A stretch of 64,000 bases of DNA from Pandoraea thiooxydans (GTDB lineage Bacteria > Pseudomonadota > Gammaproteobacteria > Burkholderiales > Burkholderiaceae). The notes under the pieces are model-generated. The model was given only the letters and a program-made list of their open reading frames with translations. It made no database searches and was not told the DNA's origin. Below, in pieces: positions 44,752 to 55,348 of this stretch (the stretch's first letter is position 1; every line of letters starts with the position of its first letter). A program made the position numbers and the translations under genes. The DNA is taken from positions 2,294,001-2,358,000 of the forward strand of contig NZ_CP014839.1 of the NCBI RefSeq assembly GCF_001931675.1. Reading direction: 5' to 3'.

Positions 44752-45555
44752 TCACGATGCGGCCGGTTCGACAATTTCTCCACCCAGCGCCTCGACCCCT
44801 TTTCGCAACGCCTCGAAAGCGCCATCGAGCAGCGCCGGATCGCCCTTGACACCCAGGTCGATGTGCCGGCGGGCATAATGCCCGCCCCGTTCGCTGTCGC
44901 CGACGCTGGGCAAGCTGAACACCTTGACGGCCGCAAATTCGGTTTCGATCTGCTCCATCAGCGGAGTCAGCGTCGACTCGGCCAGACCGAACACCAGCAT
45001 CGAACGCTCGCCGTGCGGGCGCAGATGATGCAGATCCAGGTAGTAATGGTCCAGCGCCCAGGCCATCATCGGCCAGGCCATGACCGGAAAGCCTGGCATG
45101 AAATGATGGCGCCGAATCGAAAAGCCAGGAATCTTGTTGTACGGATTGGGCAAAATCTCGCAGCCCACCGGAAACTCCCCCATCTTCAGGCGATGGCGGT
45201 TGTCGGCCTGCGTCAGATCGGCCTGGCCGTCGCCGCTGGTATCGGCGATGCGCTCCAGAATCAGGCGCTCGGCCTCGGGATGCAGCGCCAGCGGCACGCC
45301 CAGCGCCTGCGCCGCGCATTGCCTGGTGTGGTCATCCGGCGTAGCGCCGATGCCGCCAGTGCAAAAGACGACATCGTCGCTGGCAAATGTTCGCCGCAGC
45401 GTGGCGGTAATGCGCGCCGGATCGTCGCCGATATATTCTGCCCAATCCAGATGCATGCCTCGTTCGCCCAACAGTTCGATGGTTTTGGGCAAGTGCTTGT
45501 CGTTGCGTCGTCCCGACAGGATTTCATCACCGATTACGATGAGCCCGATCGCCAT
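44752..45555 (-). CDS. CinA/MoaB-like protein (competence/damage-inducible protein A domain)
   Basis: 267 residues consisting of the molybdopterin-binding MoCF domain of CinA (IGLIVIGDEILSGRRNDKHLPKTIELLGERGM, DDVVFCTGGIGATPDDHTRQCAAQALG and MPGFPVMAWPMMAWAL) plus a C-terminal domain, without the nicotinamide-mononucleotide deamidase half of full CinA. Family members with this layout probably act in nucleotide repair; not established. It lies 36 nt after the EI24 gene. Confidence 0.85.
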   Translation of the reverse strand: MAIGLIVIGDEILSGRRNDKHLPKTIELLGERGMHLDWAEYIGDDPARITATLRRTFASDDVVFCTGGIGATPDDHTRQCAAQALGVPLALHPEAERLILERIADTSGDGQADLTQADNRHRLKMGEFPVGCEILPNPYNKIPGFSIRRHHFMPGFPVMAWPMMAWALDHYYLDLHHLRPHGERSMLVFGLAESTLTPLMEQIETEFAAVKVFSLPSVGDSERGGHYARRHIDLGVKGDPALLDGAFEALRKGVEALGGEIVEPAAS

Positions 45556-45591
45556 AAATCAATCCTTTCTTCAATCGTTGCGCGCTGCACT

Positions 45592-46434
45592 TCACGGACC
45601 AGGCACTGCCCGATCGGCAACGCTTGCTCGTTGTGCCGGCGCATCGGCACGCAATCGGGCCAACGCGCGCAGGCAATAGTGCGCAAACCACAATGCCGAA
45701 AATACAAAAATCAAAACGTATAGCCAGATGACCACGACCGCCACGATCGGAAACAACACGATCATCACCGCCGACGACACCCAAAGCAGCGTCGGCAGCG
45801 CGCCGAGCAGGCCGGTGGCCACGCCCATGGCCAGCAGCGGCAAGCGGTGTTCGCGCACGATGCTGCGCCGCTCGTCGGCCGTGGCGTGTTCGGCCAACGC
45901 ATCATAAGTCATTACCCGATAAGTCAACCACCCCCACAGCAGCGGGGGAATCAACGCAAAAAACGGCGGTACCAGCCAAAATGGCAGCGTCAACGCCACC
46001 ATGAACAGGAATATCAGCATCGCGCCGCAAGACTGCGCCAGGCTGCCCCACAGCGAGCCGCCACGACGCGCTTCGAGCGTGACGTAGTGGCGTGCCGACA
46101 AGTGGCGAAGCACCGCCGGCATCGACAGCACGGCGATCAGCAACAGCGCCGAGGCAGCGATCAGCGGAACGGCCAGTGCCACCACGATGAAGGGCGCCAG
46201 CGTCATGCGCAGGCTGTCGACGCCGAAATAGCCGAAGAAATGGTATAGCCAATGCGTGAGCGGCCATTGCTCCAGCCAGACGCGCAGCGCGTCGGTCATT
46301 GGTTCCCAGCCGAACCACAACACCACGCCCCACAACAGGCCCGAGATCAGAAACGGCACGGCCGTCAGCCACAACATGCGCGGGTGCAACAGACTCACCA
46401 GCGCCTTGCCAAAAGTGCGCAGCAGCTCATTCAT
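45592..46434 (-). CDS. EI24-domain membrane protein (CysZ-like)
   Basis: 280 residues with about six hydrophobic segments (around 18-40, 75-105, 140-160, 165-185, 205-230, 232-260) and the EI24 pattern ALVSLLHPRMLWLTAVPFLISGLLW, NDALAEHA-like YDALAEHATADERRSIVREHRLPLLAMGVATGLLGALP. The family includes the sulfate transporter CysZ, but members encoded away from cysteine genes have unknown substrates. No cysteine gene is near. Confidence 0.82.
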   Translation of the reverse strand: MNELLRTFGKALVSLLHPRMLWLTAVPFLISGLLWGVVLWFGWEPMTDALRVWLEQWPLTHWLYHFFGYFGVDSLRMTLAPFIVVALAVPLIAASALLLIAVLSMPAVLRHLSARHYVTLEARRGGSLWGSLAQSCGAMLIFLFMVALTLPFWLVPPFFALIPPLLWGWLTYRVMTYDALAEHATADERRSIVREHRLPLLAMGVATGLLGALPTLLWVSSAVMIVLFPIVAVVVIWLYVLIFVFSALWFAHYCLRALARLRADAPAQRASVADRAVPGP

Positions 46435-46625
46435 GGAAAATCGGGCGCCCGGCGCCCCCGGCGCGACAAAGCGAAGCGAGCCGTTTGGAAAAACGGACGG
46501 CCATGTCGAGAATACAAAGATTGGTGGGCATCGACTCGTGTGACGCAGAAATAAGCATCCAGCATATCACTGCCGCCGATCTTCTTGGTCGGGCAATCCG
46601 GCATGTTGCATGCGGCGCTGCCGTC

Positions 46626-49600
46626 TCAGCGCTGCAATGATTCCCACACCTTATGCAAGCGCTTGACCGACACCGGCATTGGCGTGCGCAGTTCCTGCGC
46701 GAACAGCGACACGCGCAGCTCCTCCAGCAGCCAGCGAAACTCGTCGAGCCGGCCATCGTCCTGGTCCCGTCGCTGCGTCAGAGCGCGCTGGTAGTTTTGC
46801 AGCAGCGGCGCCAGTTCCGCCGCCACTCGCGCGTCGCGACCGGCGTCGGCTTTCAGTTTGTCGATGCGCAGCGTCATCGCTTTCAAATAACGCGGGAAAT
46901 GCGCCAGTTGCGCATAGGGCGTGTCAGCGATAAAGCGCTTGCCGATCAGGCGCTGCAATTGCTGCTGCAGATCGGCATAAGCCTGCCCGTGCGCCTTGGC
47001 CTGCGGCAGCTTTTTCTGCACGGCGGCATATTCGGTCAGAATCAGTCCGACCAATCGGGCGATTTCCTGCGCCAGCAGATTCAAACGTGCCTTGCCTTCG
47101 TCCTTGCGCGCCCCAAAACCGGCGGAATCGGTCGGCAACGGCGCCTGCAGGCATGCGCGTGTCAAAGCCTCGTCGATGATTTGATCGCGCAGCTCCTCCT
47201 GAGTACCCAGCGCCATGTACTGCATCGCCATTTGCTGCAGGCCGGGGATGTTCTTCTCCAGGTATTTCACCTGCTCCCTGAGCTGCAACGCAAACAGGCG
47301 CCGCAGTCCGCCCAGATGCATCCGCGCCGCCTCGGCCGGGTCGTCGAACACCTCGAGGTCGCAATGAGTCGTGCGGTCGACCAGCGCCGGGTAGCCGAAC
47401 AGCGTTTGGCCGCCGCGGCGAATCTCGAGCATCTCCGGCAATTCGCCGAAGGTCCAGGCGGTCAGTCCCTCGTAGCGGGACGCCTCGAGCGGCGCCGAGC
47501 CTCCGTTCCGAGACGGCGCCGTGCCTGCCGGCGGCGCGCCATCGGCCGGCGCCGCGGCCTGGCTCGCGGCGGTGACAACTGCGCTTTGCGCTGCGATCCG
47601 CTGGAAAATATGCTGCGCCTGCTGACCGAGTTCCGCCCGCAGTTGCGCCAGATTGCGGCCCATGCCGAGCTGCCGGCCGTGTTCGTCGATCACCTTGAAG
47701 TTCATCGACAGATGCGCCGGCAGCGTCTCCAGTTTGAAATCGGCGCTTTTAAGCTGCGTCGTGGTCCGCTCGCGCACGTCGGCGATCAGCGCGTCGAGCA
47801 GCGCGCCCTTGGGTTCGCCCACCCGCTCGACGAAACCGGCCGCATATTCGGGCAACGGCACGCAGTGACGGCGCAGCTTCTGCGGCAGCGACTTGAGCAG
47901 CAGATGCACCTTCTCCTTGAGCATGCCGGGCACCAGCCACTCGGTACGGCGGACGTCGACCTGATTGAGCGAAAACAACGGTATGCTCAAGGTCACCCCA
48001 TCGCGCGGCGAGCCCGGTTCGAAATGATAGGACAACGCCATTTCGATCCCGGCCAGCGCGATTTTCTTCGGGAACAGTTCGGTCGTGACGCCGGCCGCCT
48101 CGTGCCGCATCAAATCGTCGCGCACCAGGAACAGCAATTTCGGCTGCTGACGCGACGCCTCGCGATACCAGCGCTCGAGCGTCACGCCCTGCGAGATGTC
48201 GGGCGGCAAATGCCGATCGTAAAAAGCATAAATCAGCTCGTCGTCGACCAGCACGTCCTGGCGACGCGATTTATGCTCGAGCTGCTCGATCTCCGCCATC
48301 AGCTTGCGGTTATGGGTGAAGAACGGCAAGCGTGTCTCGAACTGGCCCTCTACCAGCGCAGACCGAATAAATATCTCGCGGGCACGCTTCGGATCCTGCG
48401 GACCGAAGTGAATCCGGCGCCGGGCATACACCGTCAGCCCGTACAAGGTGGCGCGCTCGAACGCGGTGACCTGCGCGGCCTTCTTTTCCCAATGCGGATC
48501 CGACAGCGATTTGCGCAGCAAGTGTCCGCCCACGCGCTCCAGCCACTCCGGCTCGATGCGCGCAATGCAGCGTGCGAACAGGCGGCTGGTCTCGACCAGC
48601 TCGGCGGCAACCACCCACCGGCCGGCCTTCTTGAGCAGCGGCGAGCCGGGCCATATATGAAACTTGATGCCGTGCGCGCCCAGGTAATACTGCTCGTCGT
48701 CGGCCTTGCAACCGATATTGCCGAGCAAGCCCGCCAGCAGCGCCAAGTGAATTTGTTCGTAGGTCGCCTCGGCCTCATTGAGCCGCCAGCCCTGCTCGCG
48801 CACCACCGTCAACAACTGGCTATGCACGTCACGCCATTCGCGCAGTCGCAACTGCGAAACGAAATTATCGCGGCAGGCCTGTGCCAGCAGGCGGTTCGAT
48901 TTCTTGTGGGCGATCGCCTCGTCGAACCAGCGCCATAGTTTCAGCCAGGAGAGAAACTCCGACTTCTCGTCGACGAATTTGCGGTGCGCTTGATCAGCGG
49001 CGTCCTGCGCATCGATCGGCCGATCGCGCGGATCCTGCACCGAGAGTCCGCTGGCGATGATCAGCACTTCACGCAGCGCCGACTGATCGCGCGCGGCGAG
49101 AATCATGCGCCCCACGCGCGGATCCAGCGGCAAGCGGGCCAGCTCTCGGCCGAGCGGGGTCAGCACATTGTTATCGTCGACCGCGCCGAGCTCTGCGAGC
49201 AACTGATACCCGTCGGCCACCGCGCGCGGCGGCGGCGGCTCGATAAAGGGAAACGACTCGACCTTGGCAAGCCGCAGTGCCTGCATGCGCAGAATCACCG
49301 CGGCCAGCGACGAGCGCAGGATTTCCGGATCGGTAAAGCGCGCCCGCGCCTGAAAGTCGGCTTCTTCATAAAGCCGGATACAGATCCCGTTGGCGACCCG
49401 CCCGCAGCGGCCGGCACGCTGGTTCGCCGCGGCCTGCGAAATCGCCTCGATCTGCAACTGCTCGACCTTGTTGCGGTACGAGTAGCGCTTGACCCGCGCC
49501 AGGCCGCTATCGACCACATAGCGGATGCCCGGCACCGTCAGCGAGGTTTCCGCCACGTTCGTCGCCAGCACGATACGGCGCGCATTCGACGGCTTGAAAA

Positions 49601-50633
49601 CGCGCTCCTGCTCGGCCGCCGACAAGCGCGCGAACAGCGGCAGAATCTCGGTATGCGGTGGATGATGCTTGCGCAACGCTTCAGCCGTTTCGCGAATTTC
49701 GCGCTCGCCGGGCAAAAACACCAGCACGTCGCCCGGACCCTCGCGGCACAACTCGTCGACCGCGTCGACCAGGCCATCGATCAGATCGCGCTCCCGATCG
49801 CGCTGCGCCGCCCGCCCGCCCTCGGCGGGATTGCCGCTGTCTTCCTGGATCGGCCGGTAGCGCACCTCCACCGGATACAGGCGCCCGCTGACCTCGATGA
49901 CCGGCGCCGGCTCGACTTCGCCCTGCCTGTCGCCGCCTGCGGGTCGGCCAAAATGCCGTGCGAAGCGATCCGCGTCGATCGTCGCCGAGGTGATGATCAG
50001 CTTCAGATCGGGCCGCCTCGGCAACAACTGCTTCAGATAGCCGAGCAAAAAATCGATGTTCAGGCTGCGCTCGTGGGCCTCGTCGATAATGATCGTATCG
50101 TAGGCGCGCAACAGCGGATCGGACTGCGTCTCGGCCAGCAAAATGCCGTCGGTCATCAATTTGACCGACGCCCCCGGCGCCAGCGTATCGTTAAAGCGCA
50201 CCTTGAAGCCGACCACCTCGCCCAGTGGCGTATTCAGCTCCTCGGCAATGCGCCGCGCGGTCGCCGATGCGGCAATGCGGCGCGGTTGCGTGTGTCCGAT
50301 CAGCCCTGCGCCGCCGGCGCCACGGCCGCGCCCCAGCGACAGACAAATCTTGGGCAGCTGGGTCGTTTTGCCGGAGCCGGTCTCGCCGCAAACGATCACC
50401 ACCTGATGTCCGGCGATCGCCTCGGCGATCGCCTGGCGCTTGCCCGATACCGGCAACGCTTCGGGGAACGAGATCTGCTTGACAGGCGTCGCCGGCACGG
50501 GCGGCTCAGCCGATGCCGCGCCCTGGCGACGGGGCGCGCGCCGGCGCTCGGCGCTCGGTTGGGTCGCCGCCGGATCGATCGGCCCGGACGGTCGCGGCCG
50601 GCGGGTTTGTGGATTACGCTCATCACTTGGCAT
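46626..50633 (-). CDS. hrpA: ATP-dependent RNA helicase HrpA
   Basis: 1335 residues (E. coli about 1300), a DEAH-box helicase that rescues stalled ribosomes and processes mRNA. Walker A GETGSGKT at 83-90, IIIDEAHERSLN (DEAH), SATIDADRF, then ATNVAETSLTVPGIRYVVDSG and QAAANQRAGRCGRVANG. Helicase-associated, OB-fold and the large C-terminal DUF3418 domain follow. The N-terminal 50 residues are basic and Pro/Arg-rich. Its start is 22 bp from that of argA on the other strand. Confidence 0.95.
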   Translation of the reverse strand: MPSDERNPQTRRPRPSGPIDPAATQPSAERRRAPRRQGAASAEPPVPATPVKQISFPEALPVSGKRQAIAEAIAGHQVVIVCGETGSGKTTQLPKICLSLGRGRGAGGAGLIGHTQPRRIAASATARRIAEELNTPLGEVVGFKVRFNDTLAPGASVKLMTDGILLAETQSDPLLRAYDTIIIDEAHERSLNIDFLLGYLKQLLPRRPDLKLIITSATIDADRFARHFGRPAGGDRQGEVEPAPVIEVSGRLYPVEVRYRPIQEDSGNPAEGGRAAQRDRERDLIDGLVDAVDELCREGPGDVLVFLPGEREIRETAEALRKHHPPHTEILPLFARLSAAEQERVFKPSNARRIVLATNVAETSLTVPGIRYVVDSGLARVKRYSYRNKVEQLQIEAISQAAANQRAGRCGRVANGICIRLYEEADFQARARFTDPEILRSSLAAVILRMQALRLAKVESFPFIEPPPPRAVADGYQLLAELGAVDDNNVLTPLGRELARLPLDPRVGRMILAARDQSALREVLIIASGLSVQDPRDRPIDAQDAADQAHRKFVDEKSEFLSWLKLWRWFDEAIAHKKSNRLLAQACRDNFVSQLRLREWRDVHSQLLTVVREQGWRLNEAEATYEQIHLALLAGLLGNIGCKADDEQYYLGAHGIKFHIWPGSPLLKKAGRWVVAAELVETSRLFARCIARIEPEWLERVGGHLLRKSLSDPHWEKKAAQVTAFERATLYGLTVYARRRIHFGPQDPKRAREIFIRSALVEGQFETRLPFFTHNRKLMAEIEQLEHKSRRQDVLVDDELIYAFYDRHLPPDISQGVTLERWYREASRQQPKLLFLVRDDLMRHEAAGVTTELFPKKIALAGIEMALSYHFEPGSPRDGVTLSIPLFSLNQVDVRRTEWLVPGMLKEKVHLLLKSLPQKLRRHCVPLPEYAAGFVERVGEPKGALLDALIADVRERTTTQLKSADFKLETLPAHLSMNFKVIDEHGRQLGMGRNLAQLRAELGQQAQHIFQRIAAQSAVVTAASQAAAPADGAPPAGTAPSRNGGSAPLEASRYEGLTAWTFGELPEMLEIRRGGQTLFGYPALVDRTTHCDLEVFDDPAEAARMHLGGLRRLFALQLREQVKYLEKNIPGLQQMAMQYMALGTQEELRDQIIDEALTRACLQAPLPTDSAGFGARKDEGKARLNLLAQEIARLVGLILTEYAAVQKKLPQAKAHGQAYADLQQQLQRLIGKRFIADTPYAQLAHFPRYLKAMTLRIDKLKADAGRDARVAAELAPLLQNYQRALTQRRDQDDGRLDEFRWLLEELRVSLFAQELRTPMPVSVKRLHKVWESLQR

Positions 50634-50641
50634 GGGCGCGC

Positions 50642-50649
50642 ATTATAAT
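50642..50649. promoter_or_regulatory. Shared symmetrical -10 element of hrpA and argA
   Basis: ATTATAAT is its own reverse complement, so each strand carries TATAAT (plus 50644-50649; minus 50647-50642). Starts 7 nt downstream would be at about 50656 (argA ATG) and 50635 (hrpA ATG is at 50633). No good -35 is visible on either side. Confidence 0.45.
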
Positions 50650-50655
50650 CCCAGG

Positions 50656-52011
50656 ATGAACGCTCCGACCCCAAGCCCCTACGACAGCGACAGCGATGAA
50701 TCGGCCAGCCACGCCCAGTTCGTGGACTGGCTGCGCTCCGTCGCCCCCTACATCCATGCCTTTCACAACAAGACGTTCGTGGTCGCGTTCGGCGGCGAAC
50801 TCGTCAAGGCCGGCGCACTCGACGCCCTGATCCAGGACATCGCCCTGCTGCACGCGATGGGCATGCATATCGTGATGGTGCACGGCTCGCGGCCGCAGGT
50901 CGAAGAGCAGTTGATGCTGCGCAACGTCGAATCGCATTTTTCGCAGGAAATGCGTATCACCGATCCGGCCGCGCTCGAGTGCGCGAAAGAAGCCGCCGGC
51001 GAACTGCGCCTGGATATCGAAGCCGCCGCCAGTCAGGGGCTGCCAAATACGCCGATGGCTCACGCGCGCATCAGCGTCGTGTCGGGCAATTTCGTCACGG
51101 CACGCCCGGTTGGCATTCTCGACGGTGTCGACTTCCAGCACACCGGCATCGTGCGCAAGATCGACGCGGAATCGATCCGCATGTCGCTGAGCAACGGCAA
51201 AATCGTGCTGCTCTCACCGTTGGGTTTTTCGCCGACCGGGCACGCCTTCAACCTGACCATGGAAGACGTGGCCTCCTCCGCCGCGATCGCCTTGAAGGCC
51301 GACAAGCTCATCTTCATTACCGAAACGCCGGGCGTGGTCAACGAATACAACGAGCTGCAACGCGAAATGACGCTGGAAGACGCTCAGCGCATGCAGTCAC
51401 AGAACACGCTGAGCGCCGACGCGGCCTTCTACCTGCGCTACGCCACCCGGGCGTGCCGGGGTGGCGTAGCGCGAGCCCATATCATTCCCTTCGCGCTCGA
51501 CGGCGGCATTCTGCTCGAGCTCTTTTCGCACGACGGCGTCGGCACGATGGTCTCGTACGAAAACCTCGAGAGCCTGCGCGAAGCCACTATCGACGACGTC
51601 GGCGGCATCCTGCAGCTGATCGAGCCGCTCGAGGCGGACGGCACGCTGGTCAAGCGCGGGCGCAATCAACTCGAGCGCGACATCGACCATTTCTCGGTCA
51701 TCGAACACGACGGGCTATTGTTCGGCTGCGCCGCGCTCTATCCGTACCCGAAGGAAAGGATCGGCGAGATGGCGTGCCTGACGGTATCCCCCGATGCACA
51801 AGGCACTGGCGACGGCGAACGCCTGCTCAAGCATATCGAGCAGCGCGCCCGCGCGCGTGGACTGGAGCGGTTGTTCGTTCTGACCACACGCACCGAACAC
51901 TGGTTTCTCAAGCGCGGTTTCGTCAAAGCCGGACTGGACGACTTGCCGGACGACCGGCGCCGTCTGTACAACTGGCAACGCCGCTCTCTGATTCTGATGA
52001 AAAAACTCTGA
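50656..52011 (+). CDS. argA: N-acetylglutamate synthase
   Basis: 451 residues, the first enzyme of arginine synthesis. N-terminal amino-acid-kinase domain (about 15-285, [42 protein letters not shown]) and C-terminal GNAT acetyltransferase domain (about 310-445, [27 protein letters not shown] acetyl-CoA loop). Length and layout match the classical two-domain ArgA that is inhibited by arginine. The ATG is only 7 nt from a TATAAT, with no ribosome site that could lie on a transcript from it. Confidence 0.95.
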   Translation: MNAPTPSPYDSDSDESASHAQFVDWLRSVAPYIHAFHNKTFVVAFGGELVKAGALDALIQDIALLHAMGMHIVMVHGSRPQVEEQLMLRNVESHFSQEMRITDPAALECAKEAAGELRLDIEAAASQGLPNTPMAHARISVVSGNFVTARPVGILDGVDFQHTGIVRKIDAESIRMSLSNGKIVLLSPLGFSPTGHAFNLTMEDVASSAAIALKADKLIFITETPGVVNEYNELQREMTLEDAQRMQSQNTLSADAAFYLRYATRACRGGVARAHIIPFALDGGILLELFSHDGVGTMVSYENLESLREATIDDVGGILQLIEPLEADGTLVKRGRNQLERDIDHFSVIEHDGLLFGCAALYPYPKERIGEMACLTVSPDAQGTGDGERLLKHIEQRARARGLERLFVLTTRTEHWFLKRGFVKAGLDDLPDDRRRLYNWQRRSLILMKKL

Positions 52012-52060
52012 CCGCACCGTCGGTCGTCACCCTATTCGAATTTATTGCAAGGAGCTGACC

Positions 52061-52333
52061 ATGGCCCGCACCATTCAATGCGCCAAACTTCACAAAGAAG
52101 CCGAAGGACTCGATTTTCCGCCGATCCCCGGCGAGCTGGGCAAGCGCATCTATGAAAATATCTCCAAAGAAGCCTGGCAGGGGTGGCTCAAGCAACAGAC
52201 CATGCTGATCAACGAAAACCGCCTGAACATGGCCGACGTCCGGGCTCGCCAGTACCTGCTCAAGCAAACCGAGAAGTACTTCTTTGGCGAAGGAGCCGAC
52301 ACAGCCGCCGGCTATGTGCCGCCGCAGGGCTGA
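52061..52333 (+). CDS. yggX: Oxidative damage protection protein YggX (Fe2+ trafficking)
   Basis: 90 residues, single domain: [65 protein letters not shown], the family signature including the N-terminal cysteine C7. It protects iron-sulfur clusters from oxidation. AAGGAG precedes the ATG; 49 nt after argA. A CCAGCCGG/CCGGCTGG hairpin follows at 52353-52378. Confidence 0.95.
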   Translation: MARTIQCAKLHKEAEGLDFPPIPGELGKRIYENISKEAWQGWLKQQTMLINENRLNMADVRARQYLLKQTEKYFFGEGADTAAGYVPPQG

Positions 52334-52352
52334 ACCCGGCCCGAGCATTTGC

Positions 52353-52378
52353 CCAGCCGGCGCATCCGCTCCGGCTGG
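52353..52378 (+). terminator. Weak terminator-like hairpin after yggX
   Basis: CCAGCCGG (52353-52360) and CCGGCTGG (52371-52378) with a 10-nt loop; the T-rich stretch begins 11 nt later, so termination efficiency is doubtful. Confidence 0.35.
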
Positions 52379-52480
52379 CGCACTTACAGTTTTTCACACT
52401 TTCGGACTCCAACCTCACAGACAGCCGCCTGGAAAATGCGTAAGCTGGCAGCATCGAATCAGCGGATAGCGAGGTCAAGC

Positions 52481-52642
52481 GTGAGGGCACTTGTCGGTGT
52501 CGTGCTTTTGAGTATGCTCAGCGGATGCGGGCTCATGGCCGCGCCATGCCGCGTTGCATCGGCCGGCCTGAAGATCATCCCGGTGGTCGGTCATGCGGCG
52601 GCCGTCCCCACCGACGCCTGCGCCACCGCCATCGATCCGTAA
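52481..52642 (+). CDS. Small lipoprotein, DUF6726-type
   Basis: 53 residues from a GTG at 52481, with GAGG 7 nt upstream. The signal VRALVGVVLLSMLSGC ends in a lipobox (LSGC), followed by GLMAAPCRVASAGLKIIPVVGHAAAVP and a conserved-looking DACATAIDP. The layout matches small Burkholderiales lipoproteins classed DUF6726, from memory. Function unknown. A frame open to 52349 is not needed. A terminator follows. Confidence 0.7.
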   Translation: MRALVGVVLLSMLSGCGLMAAPCRVASAGLKIIPVVGHAAAVPTDACATAIDP

Positions 52643-52673
52643 GATAAGCGACCCGATGGCGCTGCCGCAAACA

Positions 52674-52704
52674 CCAAGCCCGCCTCGCGCGGGCTTGGTT
52701 TTTT
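52674..52704 (+). terminator. Intrinsic terminator after the small lipoprotein gene
   Basis: CCAAGCCCGC (52674-52683) and GCGGGCTTGG (52689-52698) form a 10-bp stem, followed by six T. It ends at the convergent rpiA stop. Confidence 0.88.
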
Positions 52705-53396
52705 CAGGCGCGGTAGGTCGCGCGCTGCACGCCCTGCGGCGTGCCCATCAAGCAGATGTCCGCACCGCGTTGCGCGAACAGGCCGACCGTAACCACGCCA
52801 GGAATCTGGTTGACTCGCGTCTCCAGGGCAACCGGATCCTCGATTTGCAGACCTGACCAATCGAGAATCACATTACCGTTGTCGGTCAGATACGGCTTGC
52901 CGTCCGCAGTACGCCGCAAGGCTGGCGCACCGCCCTGTGCCGCCAGAGCTCTCGTCACCGCCGCCTGGGCCATCGGGATGACCTCCACCGGCAGCGGAAA
53001 CGCCCCCAGCACCGGCACCAGCTTGGACGCGTCGACCACGCAAACGAACTCGCGCGCGATCGACGCGACGATTTTCTCGCGTGTGAGCGCGCCACCGCCC
53101 CCCTTGATCATATGACCCTGCGCATCGATCTCATCGGCCCCGTCGACATACACCGGCAGGTTATCGACCTCGTTCAGATCCAGCACCGCGATGCCATGTG
53201 CGCGCAATCGCGCGGTACTGGCTTCAGAACTCGACACCGCGCCGCGATACCGGTCCTTGATCGCCGCCAGCGCGTCGATGAAACAGTTGGCCGTCGATCC
53301 GGTGCCCACGCCGATGACCGCACCGGATGCAACGTTCTGCTGCACGTAATCGGCCGCCGCTTGACCCACCAGCCGCTTGAGTTCATCCTGATTCAT
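52704..53396 (-). CDS. rpiA: Ribose-5-phosphate isomerase A
   Basis: 230 residues from the ATG at 53396. Interconverts ribose-5-phosphate and ribulose-5-phosphate. Features: [59 protein letters not shown] (catalytic Asp/Lys region) and PVEVIPMA. Divergent from transaldolase, 108 bp between starts, so two pentose-phosphate genes share a control region. A frame to 53447 adds unconserved residues. Confidence 0.95.
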   Translation of the reverse strand: MNQDELKRLVGQAAADYVQQNVASGAVIGVGTGSTANCFIDALAAIKDRYRGAVSSSEASTARLRAHGIAVLDLNEVDNLPVYVDGADEIDAQGHMIKGGGGALTREKIVASIAREFVCVVDASKLVPVLGAFPLPVEVIPMAQAAVTRALAAQGGAPALRRTADGKPYLTDNGNVILDWSGLQIEDPVALETRVNQIPGVVTVGLFAQRGADICLMGTPQGVQRATYRA

Positions 53397-53504
53397 AGGG
53401 AGATTCGACAAAATTTGATAAAGTCTGAAGTTTACCGGAGCCGCCAAAGCGCTGCTCGTTTTTTACGCGCATCAGCCGCTTGCGCGTTGGGAGATGCCCC
53501 CCCT

Positions 53505-54455
53505 ATGAATCAACTGGAACAGCTCAAACAGCACACCGTCGTAGTTGCCGACACTGGCGACTTCCAATTATTGCGCGCCTATACGCCGCGTGATGCGACG
53601 ACCAATCCCTCGCTCATCCTGAAAGCCGTTCAGAAAGACGAGTACCGGCCGCTACTCGAGCGCACCCTGACGGATCACCGCGGATTGCCCGCACGCGACC
53701 TGATCGATCGTCTGCTGGTCGCATTCGGACGCGAAATTCTTGCGATCGTGCCGGGCCGGGTCTCCACCGAGGTCGATGCGCGCCTGTCATTCGACATCGA
53801 GGGCACGCTCGTCAAAGCCCGCCAACTCATCCATCTCTATGAGTCGGCCGGCGTCTCGCGTGAGCGCGTGCTGATCAAGGTCGCCTCGACCTGGGAAGGC
53901 ATTCGCGCCGCCGAAATCCTGCAGCGAGAAGACATCCGCTGCAACATGACGCTGCTGTTCTCGCCGGTGCAGGCGGCCGCGGCCGCCGAAGCGCGCGCCC
54001 AATTGATCTCGCCGTTCGTCGGCCGCATCTACGACTGGTACAAGCGGGCCGCCGGTCCGCAATGGGACGAGGCCGCAATGGCCGGCGCCAACGATCCGGG
54101 CGTACAGTCGGTCGAGCGCATCTATCGCTACTTCAAACACTTCGACTACCGCACCGAAGTGATGGGTGCGAGCTTTCGCAACACCGGCCAGATTCTCGCC
54201 CTGGCGGGCTGCGACCTGCTCACCATCAGCCCCGACCTGCTCGAAAAACTGCAGCAAACGGAAGGGGAAGTCCCGCGCCGCCTCGACCCCGCGTCGGCGC
54301 ACGAGACGGCCATGGAGAAACTGGCCACCGACGAGCGCAGTTTCCGCTACCAGCTGAACGACGACGCAATGGCCACGGAAAAGCTTGCCGAGGGCATCCG
54401 CATATTCGCCGCCGACGTGATCAAGCTGGAAAAACTGGTCGCGTCACGGCAATGA
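53505..54455 (+). CDS. tal: Transaldolase
   Basis: 316 residues from ATG 53505, a TIM-barrel enzyme exchanging dihydroxyacetone units between sugar phosphates. Family features: [29 protein letters not shown], the Schiff-base lysine in [34 protein letters not shown] and [17 protein letters not shown] lies upstream. Divergent from rpiA. Confidence 0.95.
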   Translation: MNQLEQLKQHTVVVADTGDFQLLRAYTPRDATTNPSLILKAVQKDEYRPLLERTLTDHRGLPARDLIDRLLVAFGREILAIVPGRVSTEVDARLSFDIEGTLVKARQLIHLYESAGVSRERVLIKVASTWEGIRAAEILQREDIRCNMTLLFSPVQAAAAAEARAQLISPFVGRIYDWYKRAAGPQWDEAAMAGANDPGVQSVERIYRYFKHFDYRTEVMGASFRNTGQILALAGCDLLTISPDLLEKLQQTEGEVPRRLDPASAHETAMEKLATDERSFRYQLNDDAMATEKLAEGIRIFAADVIKLEKLVASRQ

Positions 54456-54501
54456 GCGATCGTCGGCGCCCCCGACACGCAGCTGTCGAGGCGCGCCGAG
54501 T

Positions 54502-55245
54502 CTAGCGCGCGGCGTTCCGCTGACGCACCGCTTCATACAGGCACACGGCGCTGGCCACCGAAACGTTCAGGCTTTCGACGCTGCCGGCCATCGGGATGCG
54601 CATCAGCTCGTCGCAGGTCTCTCGCACCAGCCGGCGCATACCCTCGCCCTCGGCGCCCATCACCAGCGCCAGCGGGCCGGCAAGTTTGGTCTGATAAATA
54701 TCGTTGGGCGCATCGTCGGACGTGCCGACCACCCAGATCCCCCGCTCCTGCAACTCGCGCAAGGTGCGCGCCAAATTGGTCACGGTGATGTACGGCACCG
54801 TCTCGGCTGCGCCGCTGGCGACCTTCGCGGCCGTCGCGTTCAGGCCCACGGCCCGATCCTTGGGGGCAATCACCGCGTGCGCGCCGGCGCCGTCGGCCAC
54901 CCGCAGACACGCTCCCAGGTTATGTGGATCGGTCACGCCGTCGAGCACCAGCAGCAACGGGGGTCCGACGATACCGTCGAGCAATTCGGCCAGATTCAGC
55001 GCCAGCGCGACTTCGGCCGCGCGAGCCACCACGCCCTGATGCCGGGCGCTGCCGGCCAGACCTTGCAAACGCTGCGCGTCGGCGGCGATCAGCCGCACTT
55101 TCGCGCTCTCGGCCTGCTGCAGAAAATCCAGCATGCGCCGGTCGCGTCGGCTCGCATCGTAATAGATTTCCTCGATACTGGAAGCGTCATGGCGCAAGCG
55201 CGCCGTAATGGCATGAAAGCCGAACAGCAATTTAGGGTGACTCAT
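54502..55245 (-). CDS. rlmB: 23S rRNA (guanosine(2251)-2'-O)-methyltransferase
   Basis: 247 residues, SpoU-family knotted methyltransferase. N-terminal substrate domain ([33 protein letters not shown]), then [45 protein letters not shown] and the S-adenosylmethionine knot [23 protein letters not shown] and [18 protein letters not shown]. It methylates G2251 in the ribosomal P loop. Downstream of rnr, as in E. coli, with a 103-nt gap. Confidence 0.95.
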   Translation of the reverse strand: MSHPKLLFGFHAITARLRHDASSIEEIYYDASRRDRRMLDFLQQAESAKVRLIAADAQRLQGLAGSARHQGVVARAAEVALALNLAELLDGIVGPPLLLVLDGVTDPHNLGACLRVADGAGAHAVIAPKDRAVGLNATAAKVASGAAETVPYITVTNLARTLRELQERGIWVVGTSDDAPNDIYQTKLAGPLALVMGAEGEGMRRLVRETCDELMRIPMAGSVESLNVSVASAVCLYEAVRQRNAAR

Positions 55246-55348
55246 GGAATTTCCGATACAAAATAAGCCCGCATGATACGCCGCGAGCGACCGGTGGCAT
55301 CCGCCAAACCCGCACGCCCGGTCGCATCAATGGCGCATCAACAGGACA

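Noticed and set aside
46435-46625. Small gene between the EI24 gene and hrpA
   Set aside because: Short frames exist on both strands but none has a ribosome site or plausible composition; the stretch is treated as intergenic.
46653-50648. Long plus-strand frames (761 and 554 residues) opposite hrpA
   Set aside because: Both mirror the hrpA coding frame and show no family features; GC-rich codon use opens the reverse frame.
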